A stretch of DNA of 20,344 nucleotides from CAZUMJ01 sp964621605 (lineage in GTDB: Bacteria; Actinomycetota; Acidimicrobiia; Acidimicrobiales; Iamiaceae), in assembly GCA_964621605.1 (NCBI GenBank), contig CAZUMJ010000047.1:1-20344 (forward strand), read 5' to 3'. This document shows, one piece after another, positions 15,283-20,344 of the stretch. Each line of letters opens with the position of its first letter. Position 1 is the stretch's first letter. Both the position numbers and the translations under genes were made by a program. Under the pieces are notes generated by a model, which saw only the letters and a list, made by a program, of their open reading frames with translations, had not been told where the DNA came from and did no database searches.

Positions 15283-15576
15283 GTGGCCAAGGTCGTCGAC
15301 ATCGAGCGCGTGAAGGTCGACCGCCTCGCCGCCGACCTCCTGCCGGTGATTCGCGATGCGTTTGCCGGGCCGGGAATGTTGAAGGTCGCGACGGCCGACG
15401 TCGAGAACGTCGAGCGGTGGCGGCGGGCCGCTCGGGCATGCGCTCGGCAGCTCGGCGTCAGCTGCAGCACGTCGCTATCCGCCGACGGCTCCTTCGTGTG
15501 GATCGTCGACACCTCGCCGGTGACCTTCCCCGAGCAGGTGCGGGCGAATCGTGCCATTGACCAGGCGTTTCGGTAG
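15283..15576 (+). CDS. Small protein of unknown function at the island's tRNA end
   Basis: From a GTG at 15283 with GGAGG about 6 nt upstream, a 97-residue protein is encoded. It begins AKVVDIERVKVDRLAADLLPVIRDAF. Next comes a basic helix with VERWRRAARACARQLG, then a strand pair around VSCSTSLSADGSFVWIVDTSPVTFPEQ, and it ends in a helix. The first helix and the basic second helix with a following two-stranded sheet could bind nucleic acid, but I recognise no family. An excision factor or regulator is possible from its place next to the probable attachment site; that is only positional inference. The frame is open upstream to 15217, but that part overlaps the tRNA terminator and repeat. It lies 130 nt before the ATPase gene on the same strand. 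Confidence 0.6.
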   Translation: MAKVVDIERVKVDRLAADLLPVIRDAFAGPGMLKVATADVENVERWRRAARACARQLGVSCSTSLSADGSFVWIVDTSPVTFPEQVRANRAIDQAFR

Positions 15577-15706
15577 CCGGTGTGGCGCTGGCCGACACGA
15601 CCCTCTGCCGCATGCGATGATCGTGCGGACATGGTGGACACCCTGACCCACTCCTCGACCTGCTGCTACCTCGCGTACGGGTCGAGCGCTGAGCTGGAGA
15701 CCTGTC

Positions 15707-16684
15707 GTGCCCACCGCTGATCAAGTCAAAGCACTCGTGCGCAGTCACGCCGAGCACGACGACACCAAGTTCTACTCCGTGGCCCTCCAGGTCGCCGCAC
15801 GTGCTGCTCGGAGTGGTCAGACCAAATTCGCCCAGGAACTGCGCGACTTGGTGGACAGCCTTCAGAAGTCGGAGCCAAGGTCGTCTAGTCGGCCGATCCC
15901 GGTGGCCCAACCGCGGGGAGAACTCGCCGCGCTCTTGTCGGTTTCGTATCCGCAGACGCGCATGGTCGATCTCGTGCTTCAGCCCGATGTCCGTGGTCAC
16001 CTTGATCGGGTCATCCTCGAACAGCGGCAGCACGATGCGCTCAGGGCCCGCGGATTCCGGCCGATGCGCCGGCTCCTGCTCGTCGGTCCTCCCGGTACCG
16101 GCAAGACGATGACGGCCAGTGCGCTGGCGGGCGAGCTGCACCTACCCCTCTTCATGATCCGGCTCGACGGCCTGATCACGAAGTTCATGGGGGAAACCGC
16201 AGCAAAGCTCCGACTCGTATTCGACGCTCTCTCCGAGACCCGGGGCGTGTACCTCTTCGATGAGGTCGATGCCCTCGGCGGTGAACGCGCGAGATCCAAC
16301 GACGTTGGCGAGATTCGTCGCGTGCTCAACTCCTTCCTCCAGTTCTTGGAGCAGGATGACTCCGAGAGCCTTCTCGTTGCTGCGACGAACCACCCAGCGA
16401 TGCTCGACCAAGCCATCTTCCGTAGGTTCGACGCGGTCATCGATTATCCCCTTCCAACTCCGGAGGTCGCTCAGGCCCTCATCAAGAACCGGCTCGCCAG
16501 CGTGCGTCTCTCGCGCATCGCGTGGACGAAGGTTCAGTCTGAGGTCGAGGGGCTGAGCCACGCTGAGATCACGCTCGCTGCCGAACGGGCGGCGAAGGAT
16601 GCGATCTTGAACAAGCGAGACACGGTGACAACGGCTGACCTCGTCGCCGCGATGCGGGAACGTCGGGTCCGCTCGACGGCTTGA
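15707..16684 (+). CDS. ietA: AAA+ ATPase, IetA-like partner of a subtilase
   Basis: A 325-residue protein. Residues 1-60 are helical and lack the ATPase motifs. The AAA+ core spans about 80-315, with Walker A GPPGTGKT (127-134), a pore-loop-like KFMGET (159-164), Walker B LFDEVD (183-188), sensor-1 N228 in AATN, arginine-finger candidates R239-R240 in FRRFD, and a sensor-2-like SHAE near 284-287. All catalytic residues are intact. It is followed after 6 nt by a subtilisin-like protease gene. This order matches IetA-IetS, described on Agrobacterium Ti plasmids as an addiction pair with the protease as toxin and the ATPase as antitoxin, and later reported as an anti-phage system. The GTG start has GGAG 8 nt upstream. 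The symbol is by analogy; the pair could also be a general ATPase-gated protease. Confidence 0.85.
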   Translation: MPTADQVKALVRSHAEHDDTKFYSVALQVAARAARSGQTKFAQELRDLVDSLQKSEPRSSSRPIPVAQPRGELAALLSVSYPQTRMVDLVLQPDVRGHLDRVILEQRQHDALRARGFRPMRRLLLVGPPGTGKTMTASALAGELHLPLFMIRLDGLITKFMGETAAKLRLVFDALSETRGVYLFDEVDALGGERARSNDVGEIRRVLNSFLQFLEQDDSESLLVAATNHPAMLDQAIFRRFDAVIDYPLPTPEVAQALIKNRLASVRLSRIAWTKVQSEVEGLSHAEITLAAERAAKDAILNKRDTVTTADLVAAMRERRVRSTA

Positions 16685-16690
16685 GCGCAA

Positions 16691-19231
16691 GTGGCCGAGC
16701 GCAACCTTCCGCACATCTTCCTCGAGGGCAGTGCTGCCTCAGAGCGATACCAGCGACCCCCGCGAAAGATCACGCCTCGACCGCAGCCTGCCCCAGAAGA
16801 CCGAGAGGGGCACGGGCAGCGTCTACGTGACGAACTTGAATCGGCGGAAGCTGATGGCAAGACACGGCGTGAACAACAGGACATGGTCATCTTCGGCGTC
16901 ACGGAGGGTGTGTACGTCACCTTCGAGAGCTTCCCCGGTCTCGACCTCGCGCTCGAGTCGCTCGACCCGAGCGCTGGCAAGGTGCATCCGCACCTGGTGT
17001 CTGTTCGGCAAGTGCGAGCGGTCGACGACCTTGTCGAGCAGGCGACCGTCTTCATCCCCGACGGCAAGCTCGGCTACTTCCTGAAACGCATCGAGCAGTA
17101 CCTGGAGACGTCCACAGACGCGAATCCCAAGAACCGGAAGCTGCTCGACCGGATCGAGAAGATCGGCCTCACGTCCCTGGAGCAGCTCTGGACCGACCCA
17201 CCGGCCGACTTCCCAGCGACGGACGAGGCCGTGTGGTGGGAGGTCTGGTTGCGCAGGCGCGATGGGCAGGAGCTCGAGCGTCTCAGAGTCTTCGCCGAGC
17301 AGCGCAACTTCCAACTGCGAGATCGCACACTCGCTTTCACCGATCGTGTCGTCGCACTCATTCGGGCGCCCCGGACCGGCCTTGCAGTCGCCCTCGACGT
17401 CCTCGACGACCTCGCAGAGTTACGCAGCCCCCGTCTCCTCGCGGAGATGATCGCCCTTGAATCGGCTTCTGATCAGGCAGACTGGGCCGACGACCTCCAG
17501 GCGCGCACCGACGCCCCCTCGCCTGACGCGCCGGCAGCATGCGTTCTCGACACAGGTGTCGACCAGGGGCACCCACTGCTCACACACTCCCTCCTCGTGG
17601 AGGACTGCCACGCGTGCGACCCCACCTGGAACGCCGACGACCACCAAGGCCACGGCACCGAGATGGCCGGGCTCGCGCTGTACGGGGACATGGGGATGGC
17701 CGTCAACGCGACGGATCGGCTCCCGCTCAGGCATCGGTTGGAATCGGTCAAGATTCTCCCGCCGCACGGACAGAACCCTCCGGACCTCTACGGTGCCATC
17801 ACCGCAACCGCTGCGAGCCGAGTCGAGATCCAAGCTCCGAAACGACGGCGCGTCTTCTCGCTCGCGGTCACATCCGACGAGGCTACGCACGAAGATGCAC
17901 CTCCGATCACGATCGGGCAGCCGTCGTCGTGGTCGGCCGCTGTCGATGCGCTCAGCGCTGGGCTCACCATCGAGACGAACGCGGCCGGCATGGTCTTCCT
18001 GGATCCAGCTGAAGCTCACCCGCAACGCCTCTTCATCGTGGCTGCTGGCAACGTCACCACCTATCAGGATGACCACCTGACCCGAAGCGATCTTGAGGTG
18101 GTGGAAGATCCCGGCCAATCCTGGAACGCCCTCACCGTCGGCGCATTCACCGATCTGGTGGACATCGAGCCAGACGAGTTGGGATTTGAGGGCTGGACCC
18201 CCCTCGCACCAAAGGGCGAGCTGTCGCCGTACAGCCGGACGTCTGTGAGCTTCAAGGCGGACTGGCCCTACAAGCCGGACGTACTTTTCGAAGGTGGGAA
18301 CGTCGCCCGATCGCCAGATGGCACGGACTTTGACTGGCCCTACTCGTTTCAGCGGCTGACGACGAAGCGACGTCACCCCGACAACCGTCTCTTCACCGTC
18401 ACCCGCCAGACCAGCGCCGCGACCGCGCAGGCTGCTCACATGGCGGCGTCGATCATCGCCGACTATCCAGCCATCTGGCCCGAGACGGTCCGAGCGTTGA
18501 TCGTGCACTCGGCGGAGTGGACGCCACCCATGAAGAAGCAGCTCGACGCTGCCAAGCAGCGCCAGCCACGCGCTGCGCTTCATCGTCGGTACGGCATGGG
18601 AGTGCCCGACCTGGCGAGAGCGACGCGGAGCGCGTCGGACGCCCTCACGTTGGTGACGGAGGAGGTCATTCACCCGTTCGACGAGGGCAAGATGCGCGAG
18701 ATCCATTTCCACTCGCTGCCGTGGCCCACCGATGTGCTCAGCGATTTGGGCGGGGCGGACGTGCGCCTTCGCGTGACTCTCTCCTACTTCATCGAACCGA
18801 ACCCCGGTTCACGCGGATGGGTTCGCCGCTACAACTACGCGTCACACGGGCTTCGGTTCGATGTTCGCCGAGCCACCGAGTCCAACGACCAGTTCCGCAA
18901 GCGCTTGAACCAACTCGCGCTCGCGGAGGAGGAGAAGCGACAATCGAGCGCGAGCGACTCCGCCGATTGGTACTTCGGCCCTGATCACCGCGTCGCCGGA
19001 TCGCTGCACACCGACATCTGGCATGGCACCGCTGCCGACCTCGCGTCGCGCGGCGCCGTCGCCGTATACCCGGTAACCGGTTGGTGGAAGGAGCTCAAGA
19101 AGCGCGACCGGAGCGACTTGGGCGCACGCTATTCGCTGGTCGTCTCGATCGAGACTCCTGAGCAAGACGTCGACATCTGGACGCCGGTCGCAGAGCAGAT
19201 CGGCATACCGATCGAGATCACCACGGACTGA
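16691..19231 (+). CDS. ietS: Subtilisin-like S8 serine protease, IetS-like effector
   Basis: An 846-residue cytoplasmic protein with no signal peptide. It opens with PHIFLEG and a charged region (about 20-65). A domain of about 200 residues unlike classical subtilisins follows, and the S8 catalytic domain runs from about 280 to 640. The triad is complete: D287 in CVLDTGVDQGHP, H321 in HQGHGTEMAG and S575 in RQTSAATAQAAHMAA, with oxyanion N454 in FIVAAGN. A C-terminal part of about 200 residues is beta-rich (VRLRVTLSYFIEPNPGSRGW, YSLVVSIETPEQDVDIW). The GTG start lies 6 nt after the stop of the AAA-ATPase, so the two are co-expressed. By analogy with IetS, it would be a toxic or abortive-infection protease held or triggered by its ATPase. 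Its substrate is unknown. Confidence 0.85.
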   Translation: MAERNLPHIFLEGSAASERYQRPPRKITPRPQPAPEDREGHGQRLRDELESAEADGKTRREQQDMVIFGVTEGVYVTFESFPGLDLALESLDPSAGKVHPHLVSVRQVRAVDDLVEQATVFIPDGKLGYFLKRIEQYLETSTDANPKNRKLLDRIEKIGLTSLEQLWTDPPADFPATDEAVWWEVWLRRRDGQELERLRVFAEQRNFQLRDRTLAFTDRVVALIRAPRTGLAVALDVLDDLAELRSPRLLAEMIALESASDQADWADDLQARTDAPSPDAPAACVLDTGVDQGHPLLTHSLLVEDCHACDPTWNADDHQGHGTEMAGLALYGDMGMAVNATDRLPLRHRLESVKILPPHGQNPPDLYGAITATAASRVEIQAPKRRRVFSLAVTSDEATHEDAPPITIGQPSSWSAAVDALSAGLTIETNAAGMVFLDPAEAHPQRLFIVAAGNVTTYQDDHLTRSDLEVVEDPGQSWNALTVGAFTDLVDIEPDELGFEGWTPLAPKGELSPYSRTSVSFKADWPYKPDVLFEGGNVARSPDGTDFDWPYSFQRLTTKRRHPDNRLFTVTRQTSAATAQAAHMAASIIADYPAIWPETVRALIVHSAEWTPPMKKQLDAAKQRQPRAALHRRYGMGVPDLARATRSASDALTLVTEEVIHPFDEGKMREIHFHSLPWPTDVLSDLGGADVRLRVTLSYFIEPNPGSRGWVRRYNYASHGLRFDVRRATESNDQFRKRLNQLALAEEEKRQSSASDSADWYFGPDHRVAGSLHTDIWHGTAADLASRGAVAVYPVTGWWKELKKRDRSDLGARYSLVVSIETPEQDVDIWTPVAEQIGIPIEITTD

Positions 19232-19289
19232 TCCGCCTGATCGAGGGGAGGGGCGCCTGGGGTGGTGGAGCCTGGCGGGCCCCTGATTG

Positions 19290-19311
19290 GAGGTCGAATA
19301 GATCCGACCTC
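19290..19311. terminator. Inverted repeat between convergent genes (weak bidirectional terminator)
   Basis: GAGGTCG (19290-19296) and CGACCTC (19305-19311) form a 7-bp stem with an 8-nt AT-rich loop, between the 3' ends of the protease gene and the integrase. No T-run follows on either strand, so termination is only a guess. The rest of the 164-nt gap shows nothing I recognise. Confidence 0.3.
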
Positions 19312-19395
19312 GGCCGGGACCGACTCAGAACCGCTGGTCAGGGCGTTGTCGCCTCGCTCGCTTTGAAACCGAATGGTGTCGACCGGCAGCCACGG

Positions 19396-20298
19396 TCAGC
19401 TCTCGGCCTTCTGTTCCGGCTCGCCGAGCAGCATGGCGCCGAGCTTGTTGGCGGCCTCCTCCTGCATGTGGGGGGCGACGTGCTGGTAGAGGTCGGCGGT
19501 GATCGAGGTGGTGCTGTGGCCGAGGCGCTCGCTCACGACCTTCACTGGGATGCCGGCTTCGAGCAGGAGGGTGGCTGCGGTGTGGCGGGTGTCGTGCGGG
19601 CGGATCATCGTCAGCCCAGCCTTCCTCACGAGCCGACCGAACCGCTGGGACACGTAGTCGGGATGAAGCGGGGAGCCATCGGGCTTGGCGAACAGGATGT
19701 CCTCGTCGTGGTAGCCGTCGCCGACGAGCACCTTCTCGTCGTCCTGTCGTGCTCGGTGCGCACGCAGCACGTCGCATGTCGCCGTGTCGAGCGCGATGAC
19801 CCGAGCTGACTTCACCGTCTTCGGCGACGACCAGACGACCTGGTATCCGACGGCGACGCGTGCCCGCCGCACGGCGAGTCGGCCGGCGTCGAGGTCGATG
19901 TCGGCCCACTTGAGCCCGATCAGCTCACCTCGGCGCATGCCGCTCGTGAGCATCAGGATCCACAGCGCTTCGAGTCGGTCACCGCGGATGAAGCCGATGA
20001 ACTCGCGAGCCTGCTCGGTGCTCCACGTCTTCATCTCCTTCTGCTCGACTCGCGGCAGCTCGACGTGCTGAGCGGGGTTGCGGGCGAGGACGCCGAGGCG
20101 GACGGCGTCGCCGAACGCCTTCTTGAGCACGAGGCCGGTGTTGCGGACGGTCTTCGGGGCGAGGCCCGGCCCGCGTCGTGGGTCGCGGCTGCCGGAGGCG
20201 AGGAGGTCTTCGTAGAGCTTGGCGATGTGCTTGGGCGTGACCTTGCGGAGTGGGAGCGCGCCGATGGCGGGGATGATCCGACCCTCGACGGCCCTAGC
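19396..20298 (-). pseudogene. int: Tyrosine integrase, 5'-truncated
   Basis: The catalytic domain is complete. Numbered from the GTG at 20130, it has R66 in TSGMRRGELIGLKW, K104, H179-R182 in RPHDTRHTAA, H205 in ERLGHS and nucleophile Y215 in ADLYQHV. Upstream of that GTG the frame continues through a core-binding region (VEGRIIPAIGALPLRKVTPKHI, then GLAPKTVRNTGLVLKKAF). Homology begins abruptly at about 20296 and an in-frame TAG follows at 20337-20335. No ATG, GTG or TTG lies between the TAG and 20130, which is inside the conserved domain. The arm-binding N-terminus and the true start are therefore gone, replaced by AT-richer sequence. It points towards the tRNA and was probably the integrase of this island. 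A shortened protein from 20130 could be made but should not recombine normally. Confidence 0.75.
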
Positions 20299-20344
20299 TG
20301 TTAGGTTACTGGTTGCTGGTGTAGGATCAATAATCTATGAGGGC
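20299..20344 (+). mobile_element. Probable insertion-sequence end interrupting the integrase
   Basis: The last 46 bases are markedly AT-richer than everything to the left (TGTTAGGTTACTGG, then GGATCAATAATC) and share no resemblance with the integrase. AGGA (20323-20326) lies 10 nt before an ATG at 20337 on the plus strand, as would fit a transposase start close to an element terminus. The family cannot be named, and the other end and any target duplication are outside the window. Confidence 0.4.

Larger units (their letters stand above)
15189..20344 (+). mobile_element. Putative integrated island at the tRNA-fMet 3' end (right boundary outside window)
   Basis: Immediately after the tRNA the content changes. 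There is a tandem 11-bp repeat, an unknown small gene, a two-gene AAA-ATPase/subtilase module of somewhat lower GC, and a tyrosine integrase. Tyrosine integrases commonly use tRNA 3' ends as attachment sites, which suits this layout. No second copy of the tRNA 3' end is present in the window, so the right attachment site and the island length are unknown. Confidence 0.55.

Noticed and set aside
19232..19395. Search for the right attachment site (copy of the tRNA 3' end) before the integrase
   Set aside because: No stretch resembling the T-arm and acceptor end of the tRNA is present here or elsewhere to the window end.

Overview
The window is GC-rich, densely packed bacterial DNA. Its gene content (a UPF0182 membrane protein beside a PDZ/Lon-like protease, a DivIVA-type coiled-coil protein, GTG starts, and several genes with a TANNNT box 7-8 nt before the start codon) points to an actinomycete. 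The class Acidimicrobiia is a guess from the overall flavour of the proteins, not a proven placement.

Left part (1-5471), all minus strand. A bioA-bioF-bioD operon, each junction a 4-nt ATGA overlap, makes dethiobiotin from pimeloyl-thioester; bioB is not in the window. After a 117-nt gap comes a small secreted protein, then an OmpR/PhoB-type response regulator and the first 224 codons of its sensor kinase, which runs off the left edge. The gap holds a 7+4+7 bp direct repeat of the kind PhoB-like regulators bind, and a hairpin that would cover the ribosome binding site of the secreted-protein gene.

Middle part (5603-15188). Plus strand: a pterin-4a-carbinolamine dehydratase, a small unknown acidic protein, a membrane-anchored PDZ/Lon-like protease, a 1012-residue DivIVA-like protein, a 1013-residue UPF0182 protein, a VOC-fold metalloprotein and the initiator tRNA-fMet. 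Minus strand: one HEAT-repeat protein. The Lon-like/UPF0182 pair recalls Rv3194c/Rv3193c of Mycobacterium tuberculosis. Here a long protein sits between the two. It joins an N-terminal DivIVA motif and long coiled coil to a C-terminal Cys/His cluster (CxxC ... PPAHPGCRC) that looks like the Mu gpF/SPP1 gp7 phage-head morphogenesis family. This chimera is the most unusual gene in the window.

Right part (15189-20344) looks like an integrated island that begins at the 3' end of the initiator tRNA gene. It holds a tandem 11-bp repeat (possible integrase arm sites), a small unknown gene, a two-gene AAA-ATPase plus subtilisin-like protease module of the IetA/IetS type (first described as a plasmid addiction pair, later reported as an anti-phage system), and, convergent to it, a tyrosine integrase. 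The integrase keeps its catalytic residues but has lost its N-terminal part and start codon at an abrupt switch to AT-richer sequence by the right edge, probably the end of an insertion sequence. The island may therefore be immobilised.
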